DNA from: JANQRZ01 sp965215165
GTDB lineage: Bacteria > Bacteroidota > Rhodothermia > Rhodothermales > JANQRZ01
Assembly (NCBI GenBank): GCA_965215165.1
Contig: CBDCCX010000006.1
Coordinates: 2,976,001-3,040,000, forward strand
DNA: 64,000 nucleotides
Direction: 5' to 3'
The position numbers and the translations under genes were made by a program. Position 1 is the first letter of the stretch. Each line of letters opens with the position of its first letter. Shown here in pieces: positions 8,670 through 17,077 of the stretch. The notes beneath the pieces are model-generated. The model had not been told where the DNA came from. It did not search any database and worked only from the letters and a program-made list of their open reading frames with translations.

Positions 8670-10238
8670 TCAGGGGGCCGCCGCTTCCGGACGCAGGAGG
8701 GGGAAGAGGATCACGTCACGGATCGAGTCCTGCCCGGTCAGGAGCATCGCGAGGCGGTCGATCCCGACGCCCAGCCCGGCGGTCGGCGGCATCCCGTATT
8801 CGAGCGCGCGAAGGTAGTCCTCGTCAATCGCGCGCGTGGCTTCCTCATCGCCTGCCGAGGCGAGGCGGGCCTGCTCCTCGAAGCGGGCGCGCTGGTCGAG
8901 CGGGTCGTTGAGCTCGGAGAAGGCGTTGCAGATCTCCTTGCCGTTGCAGATGACTTCGAACCGCTCGGTCAGGCCGGGCGTGTCGCGGTGCCGCTTGGCG
9001 AGCGGCGACAGCTCGACCGGGTAGTCGGTCACGAACGTAGGCTGAATAAGCGTCGGCTCGACGAACGCGCCGAAGACCTCGTCGATCAGCTTGCCGGTGC
9101 CCATCGAATCGTCGGTCTCCAACCCCAGTTCTTTTGCGATGGCAGCGACCTGATCGCGGTCCTTCTGGTAGAGGTCGTGACCGGTCTTCTCCTCGATGGC
9201 GTCGAAGAGCGAGATGCGTTTCCACGGGCGCTCGAACGAGATCGTGTGTGGCCCTTCGGGCCCGCCGTGCGTCACCTCCGGTTTGCCGTGGAGCGCCGCC
9301 GCTACGCCCGCGATCATCTCCTCGACGAGCTCCATCATCCACCGGTAGTCCTTGTAGGCAACGTAGAGCTCGAGCATCGTGAACTCGGGGTTGTGGAAGC
9401 GCGACAGCCCCTCGTTGCGGAAGTCCTTGGCGATCTCGTAGACCCCGTCGAAGCCGCCGACGATCAGGCGCTTGAGGTACAGCTCGTCGGCGATCCGCAG
9501 GAAGAGCGGCAGGTCGAGCGCGTTGTGGTGCGTCGTGAACGGCCGCGCCGCCGCGCCGCCGTAGAGCGGCTGGAGCGCGGGCGTCTCGACCTCGACGTAG
9601 CCGCGCGCGTCAAGGAAGTGGCGGAGTTGGGAGATGATCGTCGCCCGCTGCCGGAAGGTCTCGCGCACCTCCGGGTTGACCACCAAGTCGAGGTAGCGCT
9701 GCCGGTAGCGCAGCTCCTTGTCGGCAATCTCGTTGAAGGTCTCGCCGTCCACCTCTTTCGGAAACGGAATCGGGCGGAGGGCCTTGGCGAGGAGGACGAC
9801 CTCGTCGGCCTCGACCGAGACCTCGCCCATGTTCGTGCGGAAGACGGTGCCGCGCACGCCCACGACGTCGCCGATGTCGAGCAGCTTTTTGACGACGGTG
9901 TTGTAGAACCCTTCCGGCTCGTCCGGCGGCTGGAGGGTGTCGCGCTTGAGGTAGAGCTGGATCTTGCCCGTCTCGTCGATCAGGTCGGCGAACATGACCT
10001 TGCCCTTGCCCCGAATCGAGCGGAGGCGGCCGGCGATGGTGACGCGGATCGGCTCGGTGCCGTCCGGATCGTCGGCGATCCGCTCGGGATCGTGGCGCTC
10101 GTCGTCGAACGTGTCGAGGATCTCGGCGGCGTGGTGGGTGACGGTCCACGTCTCGGCGGGATAGGGGTCGATGCCGTGCTCGCGGAGCGCGTCGAGCGCG
10201 TCGCGGCGGACACGCTCCTGTTCGGTCAGTTCAGTCAT
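8670..10238 (-). CDS. lysS: Lysine--tRNA ligase, class II
   Basis: A 522-residue class II aminoacyl-tRNA synthetase that charges tRNA-Lys. It has an N-terminal OB-fold anticodon-binding domain (about 55-165, VTIAGRLRSIRGKGKVMFADL) and the catalytic domain with motif 1 (about 195-225), motif 2 (FRNEGLSRFHNPEFTMLE) and motif 3 (GLGVGIDRLAMLLTGQDSIRD near the C-terminus). The ATG at 10238 opens a normal N-terminal helix (MTELTEQERVRRDALDALRE). It is probably first in a unit with the MFS transporter; a gap of 87 bp separates it from msrB upstream. Confidence 0.97.
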   Translation of the reverse strand: MTELTEQERVRRDALDALREHGIDPYPAETWTVTHHAAEILDTFDDERHDPERIADDPDGTEPIRVTIAGRLRSIRGKGKVMFADLIDETGKIQLYLKRDTLQPPDEPEGFYNTVVKKLLDIGDVVGVRGTVFRTNMGEVSVEADEVVLLAKALRPIPFPKEVDGETFNEIADKELRYRQRYLDLVVNPEVRETFRQRATIISQLRHFLDARGYVEVETPALQPLYGGAAARPFTTHHNALDLPLFLRIADELYLKRLIVGGFDGVYEIAKDFRNEGLSRFHNPEFTMLELYVAYKDYRWMMELVEEMIAGVAAALHGKPEVTHGGPEGPHTISFERPWKRISLFDAIEEKTGHDLYQKDRDQVAAIAKELGLETDDSMGTGKLIDEVFGAFVEPTLIQPTFVTDYPVELSPLAKRHRDTPGLTERFEVICNGKEICNAFSELNDPLDQRARFEEQARLASAGDEEATRAIDEDYLRALEYGMPPTAGLGVGIDRLAMLLTGQDSIRDVILFPLLRPEAAAP

Positions 10239-10325
10239 GGCGGGGGCGGCTCGGGGAGGGGCACAAAAATAGAGACGCCCCGAGGAGCGTCTCTGGTGAA
10301 GCCTGTGAATACGGGTGTGGCGGCG

Positions 10326-10877
10326 CTACTTCGCGTCCTCGAAGGCGTCGGCGTACGCGCCGTAGCCCTCCGCCTCGAGCTGGGCGGCCGGGACGAACCG
10401 GAGGGCAGCGGAGTTGATGCAGTAGCGCAGCCCGGTCGGCGCGGGGCCGTCCTCGAAGACGTGCCCGAGGTGCGAGTCCGCCCCGGCAGAGCGGACCTCG
10501 GTGCGGGCCATCCCGAGCGTGGTGTCGATGTCGCGGTGGATGTTCTCCGGCACGAGCGGCTGCGTAAAGCTCGGCCAGCCGGTGCCGGACTCGAACTTGT
10601 CGAGCGACGAGAAGAGCGGCTCGCCGGAGACGATGTCCACGTAGATGCCGGGCTCCTTGTTGTCCCAGTATTCGTTCTGGAAGGGCGGCTCGGTGCCGTC
10701 CTCCTGGGTCACGCGGTACTGCATCGGCGTCAGAACGTCGCGGAGCGTATCGGCGACCGCGTCGGTGTCAGGGGCGACGGCGGAGCGCCCAGAGTCGGTC
10801 GAGCTCTGGGCGACGGCGAGTGCGACCACGCCGAGGCTGGCGAGCGCGAGCAGGACGAGGATCGTGGGTCGAGACAT
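10326..10877 (-). CDS. msrB: Exported peptide-methionine (R)-S-oxide reductase
   Basis: A 183-residue MsrB that reduces the R epimer of methionine sulfoxide. A hydrophobic N-terminal segment (residues 5-23, LVLLALASLGVVALAVA) acts as signal peptide or anchor, placing the enzyme in the periplasm. The catalytic domain (about 45-165) has the family motifs FQNEYWDNKEPGIY, SGTGWPSF and GLRYCINSAAL with catalytic Cys153. The two CxxC zinc pairs of zinc-type MsrB proteins are absent, as in PilB-type MsrB. The start at 10877 gives the signal peptide; sequence further upstream belongs to the msrA 3' end in another frame. It is 37 nt downstream of msrA, so the two are probably co-transcribed. Confidence 0.93.
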   Translation of the reverse strand: MSRPTILVLLALASLGVVALAVAQSSTDSGRSAVAPDTDAVADTLRDVLTPMQYRVTQEDGTEPPFQNEYWDNKEPGIYVDIVSGEPLFSSLDKFESGTGWPSFTQPLVPENIHRDIDTTLGMARTEVRSAGADSHLGHVFEDGPAPTGLRYCINSAALRFVPAAQLEAEGYGAYADAFEDAK

Positions 10878-10914
10878 GGCTGGTTCGGATCGGGTGGAAA
10901 GGGGGAGAGACCGT

Positions 10915-11592
10915 CTAGCTGAGCGGGCCGGGCTTGCCGGCGAGGTCCCCCCACAGCTCTTGGAGGCGGTCGTCGCGGCGGCAGCCTTTGCGGTACGAGT
11001 AGTAGCGGTCGGGGTTGGTGCGGTAGAAGTCCTGGTGGTAGTCCTCGGCGGGATAGAACGCATCCAGGGCCTCGACGGTCGTGGCGGTCTCACCCTCGAG
11101 GCGGCGGTCGATGGTGGCGAACGAGGCCTCGGCGACGGCCTGCTGCTCGGCGTCGCGGTAGAACAGGATGGAGCGGTACTGCGCGCCGCGGTCGCAGAAC
11201 TGCCGGTCTGCGGCGAGCGGGTCGATGTTGTGCCAGAAGACCTCGACAAGCGTCTCGAAGGAGATGACCTCCGGGTCGTAGATCACGCGGACGACCTCCG
11301 CGTGGTCGGTGCGGCCGGCCGAGACGGCGTCGTAGGTCGGGTCGGGCGTGGTGCCACCGGCGTAGCCGGAGACGACCGAGAAGACGCCGTCGAGCTTTTC
11401 GTACGGCGGCTCCATGCACCAGAAACAGCCGCCCGCGAAGACGGCCGTGTCGGCGTCGGCCGTCGGTGCCGTGTCGAGGCTGGCGGTCGGGGCGACGGAG
11501 GCCGGAGCGTCGGCCGGGGCGTCCGGGCTGGCGCACTCGGCAGCGGTGAGGAGGAATCCGAGCGCGAGGGCGACGAAGGCGGAGCGGAGCAT
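10915..11592 (-). CDS. msrA: Exported peptide-methionine (S)-S-oxide reductase
   Basis: A 225-residue MsrA reducing the S epimer of methionine sulfoxide. Residues 1-20 form a signal peptide ending LTAAEC; Cys20 could be lipidated, but Glu at -1 is unusual for a lipobox. An Ala/Pro/Asp-rich linker of about 30 residues follows, then the catalytic domain with GCFWC (Cys56 nucleophile), the GYAGG segment and the HAEVV motif. The CRRDD segment near the C-terminus may hold a recycling Cys. With msrB directly downstream it forms a two-gene envelope methionine-repair unit; the electron donor is not encoded nearby. Confidence 0.94.
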   Translation of the reverse strand: MLRSAFVALALGFLLTAAECASPDAPADAPASVAPTASLDTAPTADADTAVFAGGCFWCMEPPYEKLDGVFSVVSGYAGGTTPDPTYDAVSAGRTDHAEVVRVIYDPEVISFETLVEVFWHNIDPLAADRQFCDRGAQYRSILFYRDAEQQAVAEASFATIDRRLEGETATTVEALDAFYPAEDYHQDFYRTNPDRYYSYRKGCRRDDRLQELWGDLAGKPGPLS

Positions 11593-11798
11593 GGGACGGG
11601 GGAGCTAGGAGAATCTGGCGTAGGTACTCGTCTAAACGCGGTCCGGCTCCCGGCCGTGCCCGCCGCGTGTGGAATAACGTGTGCGTTTCCGTCACGAATC
11701 GATAACACGATGCGAGGGGCGGTATCGTCTTGGGATCGGCGGCCGGGCACGGCACGCCGCTACCGACCCGCCACCGTCAGACGAGAACAGCCGAACCG

Positions 11799-13265
11799 AT
11801 GAAGCACACTGCTGGGAGCTACGATGCTGGGAGCTACGATGCTGGGAGCTACGATGCCGTCGTCGTCGGGGCCGGGCCGAACGGGCTGGGCGCGGCGATC
11901 ACCCTGGCCGAGGCCGGGCTACGAGTTGTCGTGATCGAAGCGAACGATACAGCGGGCGGCGGCGTCCGGTCGCTGCCGCTGACCGAGCCGGGGTTCGTGC
12001 ACGACTTCGGCGCGGCGGTCTTCCCGTTCGGCCTCGCCTCGCCGTTCTTCCGGCGTCTGCCGCTGGAGCGCTACGGCCTCGCGTGGGTCCACCCGGAGCT
12101 GCCCCTCGCCCACCCGCTCGACGGGGGCCGGGCGGCGCTGATGCACCCCTCGGTCGGGCAGACGGCGGACGGGCTGGGGCGTGACGGCGCGCGCTACACA
12201 CGGCTCCTCCGGCCGCTCGTCCGGGCGTGGCCGAGGCTGGCCGGCGAGCTGCTCGGCCCGGTCCTTCACGTCCCGAAGCACCCGGTTGAGCTGGCGAGGT
12301 TCGGGCTGCGTGCCCTCCTGCCGGCCACGGCGCTGGCGAACCTCTTCTTCCGAGACGACGAGGCGCGAGCGCTATGGGCCGGCGTAGCGGCGCACGCGGC
12401 GCTCCCGTTCTCTGCCCCGGCCTCGTCGGCGGTCGGGCTCGTGCTGATGGCCGTCGGGCACCGGGTCGGCTGGCCGATTCCGCGCGGCGGGGCGCAGGCT
12501 ATCACCGACGCGCTTGTGGCGCACCTCGGGACGCTCGGCGGCGAGGTCGTGACCGGCGAGCGGGTCGAGTCGCTGGACGACTTGCCTCGGTCGAAGGTGG
12601 TGCTGCTGGACACGGCCCCGGAGGGACTGCTGAGCCTTGCGGGCGACCGGCTGCCGGCGCGGCGCGGCGCGCGGCTCGGCGGTTGGCAGCGCGGCCCGGC
12701 GGCCTTCAAGCTCGACTACGCGCTCGACGGGCCCATCCCCTGGCAGAACCCCGACTGCGCGCGCGCTGCGACGATTCACCTCGGCGGGACCTTCGAGGAG
12801 ATCGCCGCCGCCGAGGCCGCCGTTGCCGCCGGCATCGCTCCGCCCGACCCCTACGTCCTGCTCGCGCAGCCGAGCCTCTTCGACCCAACCCGAGCGCCTG
12901 AGGGCAAGCACACCGTCTGGGCCTACGGCCACCTCCCGTTCGGCTCGGCCGTCGACTACGCCGCCGCCATCGAGGCGCAGATCGAGCGGTTCGCGCCTGG
13001 GTTCCGGGACCGGGTGGTGGCCCGGAGCGTGCTCGCGCCGGCCGACCTCGAGCGGCACAATGCGAACTTGGTCGGCGGCGAGATCTTCGGCGGCGGGCAG
13101 GGGCTCGGGCAGATCGTGGCGCGGCCGGTCCTCCACCCGCAGCCGTACCGCACGGGCGTGCCCGGCCTCTACCTCTGCTCGGCCTCGACGCCGCCGGGCG
13201 CGGGCGTCCACGGGATGTGCGGCGTGCGCGCGGCAGAGACTGCGCTTGCCGACGTGTTCGCCTGA
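11799..13265 (+). CDS. Phytoene-desaturase-like NAD(P)/FAD-dependent oxidoreductase
   Basis: A 488-residue flavoprotein of the CrtI/COG1233 family. The Rossmann FAD motif lies at about residues 20-50 (VVVGAGPNGLGAA ... VVVIEA) and the family C-terminal FAD motif near the end (GLYLCSASTPPGAGVHGMCG). Many members are not carotenoid enzymes, and no crt gene is near, so the substrate is open. The ATG at 11799 was chosen; it opens MKHTAGSYDAGSYDAGSYDA, in which three copies of a 15-bp unit sit just before the FAD-binding strand. It is divergent from msrA across a 206-bp spacer. Confidence 0.9.
   Translation: MKHTAGSYDAGSYDAGSYDAVVVGAGPNGLGAAITLAEAGLRVVVIEANDTAGGGVRSLPLTEPGFVHDFGAAVFPFGLASPFFRRLPLERYGLAWVHPELPLAHPLDGGRAALMHPSVGQTADGLGRDGARYTRLLRPLVRAWPRLAGELLGPVLHVPKHPVELARFGLRALLPATALANLFFRDDEARALWAGVAAHAALPFSAPASSAVGLVLMAVGHRVGWPIPRGGAQAITDALVAHLGTLGGEVVTGERVESLDDLPRSKVVLLDTAPEGLLSLAGDRLPARRGARLGGWQRGPAAFKLDYALDGPIPWQNPDCARAATIHLGGTFEEIAAAEAAVAAGIAPPDPYVLLAQPSLFDPTRAPEGKHTVWAYGHLPFGSAVDYAAAIEAQIERFAPGFRDRVVARSVLAPADLERHNANLVGGEIFGGGQGLGQIVARPVLHPQPYRTGVPGLYLCSASTPPGAGVHGMCGVRAAETALADVFA
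11811..11855. repeat. Tandem 15-bp repeat (3 copies) at the 5' end of the FAD oxidoreductase gene
   Basis: Three perfect copies of GCTGGGAGCTACGAT code for (A)GSYD repeats directly before the dinucleotide-binding fold. The frame is preserved, so copy number can vary without breaking the gene. Confidence 0.95.
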
Positions 13266-13412
13266 TCTGAGCAGTGCCGCCGCCGGCCGTGGCGTAGCTT
13301 CGGCGTGGTGCCAGCCCAGCGTCGGACGAACGCCGTGGGCGAACGCCGTTGGCCCCTACGATGGGCAACACGGTCTGTGCTCTTCATTCTCCCCTTCTCC
13401 CTTTCCTACCCC

Positions 13413-14717
13413 ATGCCCCTCGTCGCCATCGTCGGCCGGCCAAACGTCGGCAAGAGCACGCTCTTCAACCGGCTCACCGAGGTGCGGCAGGCCATCGTGC
13501 ATGACGAGCCGGGCGTCACGCGCGACCGCGTCTACGGCGACGCCGAGTGGAGCGGGCACACCTTCGACCTGGTCGACACCGGCGGCTTCGTCCCGCGCTC
13601 GGCCGACCGCTTCGAGGCCGCCATCCGGGAGCAGGTCGTGATCGCCCTCGACGAGGCCGACGCGATCGTCTTCGTCGGTGACGTCACGACCGGCGTCACG
13701 GACCTCGACGCCGAGATGGCGACCGTCCTGCGGCGGACCGACAAGCCCGTCTTCGTGGTCGCCAACAAGGCCGACAGCGCGGCGCGGCGGCTCGACGCCG
13801 CCGAGTTCTACAACCTCGGCCTGGGCGAGGTCTACCCGGTCAGCTCCGTCAACGGCATGGGCACGGGCGACTTCCTCGACGACCTGGTGGCGGCGCTCCC
13901 GGAGGACGCCGAGCGCGAGGACCCCGAGGTGCCGCGCATCGCCTTCATCGGGCGGCCGAACGTCGGCAAGTCGTCGCTCACGAACGCGCTGCTCGGCGCG
14001 GAGCGCAGCATCGTCACCGAGATCTCCGGCACGACGCGGGACGCCATCGACGTGCGCGTCGAGCACGCGGGGCAGCCGGTCGTGCTCGTGGACACGGCGG
14101 GGCTGCGGAAGAAGGCCAAGGTCCGCGAGAACGTCGAGTTCTACTCGACGCTCCGCACCGAGCGCGCCGTGCAGTCCTGCGACGTGGCGGTCGTGCTGCT
14201 CGACGCAAGCCTCGGGCTCGAGGCGCAGGACGCACACATCATCCGGCAGGCCGAGGAGATGAAGAAGGGCATTGTGATCGCCGTCAACAAGTGGGACCTG
14301 GTCGAGGACAAGGAGACCAACACCGCGCGCGACGTCGAGCGCGCGATCCACGAGCGCCTCGGCACGCTCGACTTCGTGCCGGTCGTGTTCGTCTCGGCGA
14401 TGACCGGGCAGCGGATCGGACGGGTGCTCGACAAGGCGCTGGCCGTCGCCGCCGAGCGCGGCAAGCAGATCCCGACCGCGCAGCTCAACGCCGTCGTCGA
14501 GAAGGCCGTGCAGCGGCACCACCCGCCGTCGGCGAACGGGCGGCAGGTGACGATCAAGTACGCGACCCAGGTCCGAGCCGAGCCGCCGGTGGTCGCGTTC
14601 TTCAGCAACTACCCGCAGGGGGTGAAGGAGGCGTACCGGCGCTACCTCGAGAACCAGCTCCGCGCCGCGTTCGGGTTCGAGGGCGTCCCGCTGACGCTCT
14701 CGTTCAAGCAGAAATGA
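13413..14717 (+). CDS. der: Ribosome biogenesis GTPase Der (EngA)
   Basis: A 434-residue double-GTPase needed for 50S subunit assembly. The first G domain starts at residue 4 (VAIVGRPNVGKST, later DEPGVTRD, DTGG and NKAD); the second begins at about residue 175 (IAFIGRPNVGKSS, GTTRD, DTAGL, NKWD). The C-terminal KH-like domain follows (about 355-434). The ATG at 13413 places the P-loop at the usual distance from the start; the longer upstream frame is rejected. It stands alone on its strand between the FAD oxidoreductase and the accessory islet. Confidence 0.97.
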   Translation: MPLVAIVGRPNVGKSTLFNRLTEVRQAIVHDEPGVTRDRVYGDAEWSGHTFDLVDTGGFVPRSADRFEAAIREQVVIALDEADAIVFVGDVTTGVTDLDAEMATVLRRTDKPVFVVANKADSAARRLDAAEFYNLGLGEVYPVSSVNGMGTGDFLDDLVAALPEDAEREDPEVPRIAFIGRPNVGKSSLTNALLGAERSIVTEISGTTRDAIDVRVEHAGQPVVLVDTAGLRKKAKVRENVEFYSTLRTERAVQSCDVAVVLLDASLGLEAQDAHIIRQAEEMKKGIVIAVNKWDLVEDKETNTARDVERAIHERLGTLDFVPVVFVSAMTGQRIGRVLDKALAVAAERGKQIPTAQLNAVVEKAVQRHHPPSANGRQVTIKYATQVRAEPPVVAFFSNYPQGVKEAYRRYLENQLRAAFGFEGVPLTLSFKQK

Positions 14718-14844
14718 GTGCGTGCCCTACCCGGTCGCCGGCTAGGTTGACCGGGTCTCGGGACAGGTCCGGCCTCCCATGCTACACCGCCCTGGTCGTC
14801 TATGGCGATGGCAGCAAAGCCTCCAGCTCCAACAGCCGCAATTA

Positions 14845-15005
14845 GGCTGTGTCTGGATATTCAGTCTGAAGCCGAGCACGAGCAGATGCCTTCGCTTCGC
14901 AAGGCGCGCGAAGCAGCCGTAGTACCATTACGGCGATGCAGCGCAACGCAGCGAGCCGAGGCAGATGCCGTGTACAGGCCGGGAGTGGATTTCCCAGACA
15001 CAGCC
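14845..15005. mobile_element. 161-bp MITE-like element with 12-bp terminal inverted repeats
   Basis: The ends are GGCTGTGTCTGG (14845-14856) and its exact reverse complement CCAGACACAGCC (14994-15005). The element is flanked on both sides by TA (14843-14844 and 15006-15007), a likely target-site duplication. The inside has no gene. Short terminal repeats of this type with a TA duplication are typical of non-autonomous derivatives of IS5/IS427-like transposons; no full copy is in the window. Its right end touches the stop codon of the toxin gene. Confidence 0.75.
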
Positions 15006-15322
15006 TAGCCCGATTCGAGCCCCGAGCCGCCGCCGAACTGGCGCGTCGAGTGAAACACCGAGAGCACTTCGACCTCGGTCTCGTCTCCGCTACCGCTGAC
15101 CAGGTGAAACACTCGGTAGCCCCGGTAGATGATCTCGCGAAGCGCTGCGTCGTCGATCTCAGGTACGGCGCGGCCCGAGTTCGGGAACACCTCCAACCTC
15201 TCGACCGCCGCGAAAGCCCCGTCTACGAAAGTCTGCGCGTAGGCAGGAGCCTCACGCGCGAGGTAGTCGCCGATGGCTTCGAGGTCTTTCAGCGCCTGGG
15301 GTGACCAGATTACTCGTGCCAC
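15005..15322 (-). CDS. RelE/ParE-superfamily toxin
   Basis: A 105-residue protein with the ParE fold pattern: MARVIWSPQALKDLEAIGDYLA at the start, then a GRAVPEI segment and the REIIYRGYRVFHLV strand pair, then VEVLSVFHSTRQF. ParE members poison gyrase, RelE members cut mRNA; sequence alone favours ParE. It overlaps the upstream antitoxin gene by 13 nt, the usual arrangement. The stop codon TAG is formed by the last base of the MITE plus its TA target duplication, so the last residues (GGGSGLESG) may differ from the original C-terminus. Confidence 0.88.
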   Translation of the reverse strand: MARVIWSPQALKDLEAIGDYLAREAPAYAQTFVDGAFAAVERLEVFPNSGRAVPEIDDAALREIIYRGYRVFHLVSGSGDETEVEVLSVFHSTRQFGGGSGLESG

Positions 15323-15501
15323 CGCTTCATCCGGCCTTTAGCCTCCGCATGCGGGACTCCTTGACCGTCTGCGATCTGCTGACGCCCTCGCTCAATCTTC
15401 TGGATCATGTAGACGCGCTCCATGACCTCTTCGTAGGTCGTGTCGCTCGGCATCTCTTGGACGGCACGGAGAACGCGGTCTCGAACGGAGGTCTGAGTCA
15501 T
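15310..15501 (-). CDS. Antitoxin partner of the ParE-like toxin
   Basis: A 63-residue protein directly upstream of, and overlapping, the toxin gene. The N-terminal part (SVRDRVLRAVQEMPSDTTYEEVMERVYMIQKIERGRQQI) is a short helical DNA-binding/dimerisation segment seen in many small antitoxins paired with ParE toxins, followed by a charged tail (HAEAKGRMKRWHE) that probably wraps the toxin. Such antitoxins normally repress their own operon; the promoter should lie in 15502-15600. Confidence 0.82.
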   Translation of the reverse strand: MTQTSVRDRVLRAVQEMPSDTTYEEVMERVYMIQKIERGRQQIADGQGVPHAEAKGRMKRWHE

Positions 15502-15600
15502 AGCCAGGCGATCAAGAGCGGATTTGCAAATTTACGCCGAGTCGAAGCAAAGCGTTTCCCGGCGCGCCAACGGAAGTTAGCCAGCCGGAGCCGGAATACG

Positions 15601-16218
15601 CTACCAGGGATTAGTACCAGTCACTTTTTTAATCTCTTTGCGGACCTTTTGGTCCATCTTCTTAGCAAAGTTAATTATGACACTTTTGTATTTATCAACC
15701 TTGGCTTTCGAGACGGTTTCTCCGTTGCCATGAGCCACCCTGTTCCTCAGTTCGTTGAAGTCTCGGAGCCGACCTTTGAGAGACTCATTGCTCATCTTCT
15801 GCCATGAAACGCCGTCCAGAATTTTCTCGAAGCCGAGAGACGCGAACAGCTTGTTGATGTTCTGCTGGTTTGGGTTTCCTCTTGTCGGAGCAGTATCCGT
15901 GAGAGCTTTAAGGCTGCTGATCTTGCCGTCGAACAGAGCCTTCGCTGCCTCCTCGTGGAGGTCTGTGAGATAACCTTGGAGGTGACCCGACAGAAGTGTA
16001 ATGGCGGCTCCATTCAGCGCTTGAACCTGTGGAGGCTTACCAGGTCCGGGATCAGAAACGAGAGCGTTGATCACATTCCCAACCTGAGTGAGATCTCCCG
16101 CTCCAGCCTCAATGGCAGCCTCGGCCTTTTTCAACCGGACGAGCGCCCCGTGCGCATCAACAAGCTGCTGGACATCCAGCATGCGGGTCTCAAAATTTGC
16201 TAGTGACTTCGAATCCAT
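15601..16218 (-). CDS. AT-rich HEPN-type protein (possible RNase), unrecognised family
   Basis: A 205-residue, mostly alpha-helical protein. Near the C-terminus it has RNRVAHG, an R-x4-H motif (R158/H163) preceded by helix LKGRLRDFNELRNR, which matches HEPN domains of the RiboL-PSP type that act as RNases in defence and toxin systems. No membrane or signal segment is seen. The ATG at 16218 was chosen; a start 23 codons earlier adds an unlike Pro/Arg-rich piece. Base composition is clearly AT-richer than all neighbours and codons differ, indicating recent transfer. It lies beside a toxin-antitoxin pair and a MITE in a short islet. Function as an RNase is inferred only from the motif. Confidence 0.72.
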   Translation of the reverse strand: MDSKSLANFETRMLDVQQLVDAHGALVRLKKAEAAIEAGAGDLTQVGNVINALVSDPGPGKPPQVQALNGAAITLLSGHLQGYLTDLHEEAAKALFDGKISSLKALTDTAPTRGNPNQQNINKLFASLGFEKILDGVSWQKMSNESLKGRLRDFNELRNRVAHGNGETVSKAKVDKYKSVIINFAKKMDQKVRKEIKKVTGTNPW

Positions 16219-16420
16219 GGGGTGGGAGCGCGGAGGCTGACTAACCAGTAATTGAGCGGCACAGCGCCGCATAGGAGTCCAGTGCACGGGATTATACGAG
16301 CGCGCGCTGCATAGGAAGTGACTCCGCTCCCTCGTGTCGAATCACCAAGCCCGGTCGGGCGTTGGACCCCGCGCTCCGTATCTTTCGACCGTCCCTCCCG
16401 ACCGCTTTCCCCGACGCCCG

Positions 16421-17077
16421 ATGGCCGGCACGCCCGTCAACAACGCCACCCCGACCGAGCGCACCCTCAACCTCTGGGAGAAGCTCTACCTCCCGGAGAT
16501 CTTCAAGGGCCTGCGCTACTCGTACTCGAAGATGAGCGCGCCGCGCTACACGTTCGAGTACCCCGAGGAGCAGTGGTACCCGCCGGACTCGTACCGCGGC
16601 CGCCCGGTGCTGGTCGAGGAGGAGGGCCGGCCGCGCTGCGTCTCGTGCGGCCTGTGCGCGCGCTCCTGCCCGCCGCTCGCCATCTCGATGCAGGCCCACG
16701 AGGTCTTCGACGACATCAAGGAGCGCGAGCCGGAGTGGTTCGAGATCAACATGCTCCGCTGCATCTACTGCGGCTACTGCGAGGAGGTCTGCCCCGAGGA
16801 GGCCATCGTGATGTCGAAGGAGTACGACCTCACCTTCCAGGACCGCGAGGAGGCCCACTTCGGCCTTGACCGGCTGCTCGTCCCGAAGGAGTTCCTGGCC
16901 GACCGGCTCGCCTACCTCGAGCGCCAGAAGAACCCGCAGTTCGGCCAGCACTGGGACTTCCCGCGCGAGAACAACATCCACACCCTCCGCAACCGGCTCG
17001 ACTACGCCGTCGCCGAGGCCCACGCCGAGGCCGAGGTGATGGACCCGGCGGACGAGCCCGTACCGCCAGCGGTGTGA
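16421..17077 (+). CDS. nuoI: NADH-quinone oxidoreductase subunit I (2x[4Fe-4S])
   Basis: A 218-residue ferredoxin-like subunit of complex I that passes electrons between the N6 clusters. Two CxxCxxCxxxCP motifs are complete: Cys73/76/79/83 (CVSCGLCARSCPP) and Cys114/117/120/124 (CIYCGYCEEVCPE). Around them are the NuoI features: an N-terminal amphipathic region (EIFKGLRYSYSKM), the FEYPEEQWYPPDSYRGRPVL segment and a C-terminal arm. The ATG at 16421 was chosen over one 29 codons upstream that adds non-family residues. No other nuo gene is visible in the window, so the subunit gene is isolated from the rest of the complex. Its stop overlaps the next start by one base. Confidence 0.93.
   Translation: MAGTPVNNATPTERTLNLWEKLYLPEIFKGLRYSYSKMSAPRYTFEYPEEQWYPPDSYRGRPVLVEEEGRPRCVSCGLCARSCPPLAISMQAHEVFDDIKEREPEWFEINMLRCIYCGYCEEVCPEEAIVMSKEYDLTFQDREEAHFGLDRLLVPKEFLADRLAYLERQKNPQFGQHWDFPRENNIHTLRNRLDYAVAEAHAEAEVMDPADEPVPPAV

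Noticed and set aside
8553..10922. Long plus-strand open frame across lysS and msrB
   Set aside because: Antisense shadow of lysS; no motif, no ribosome site, and it spans several real genes.
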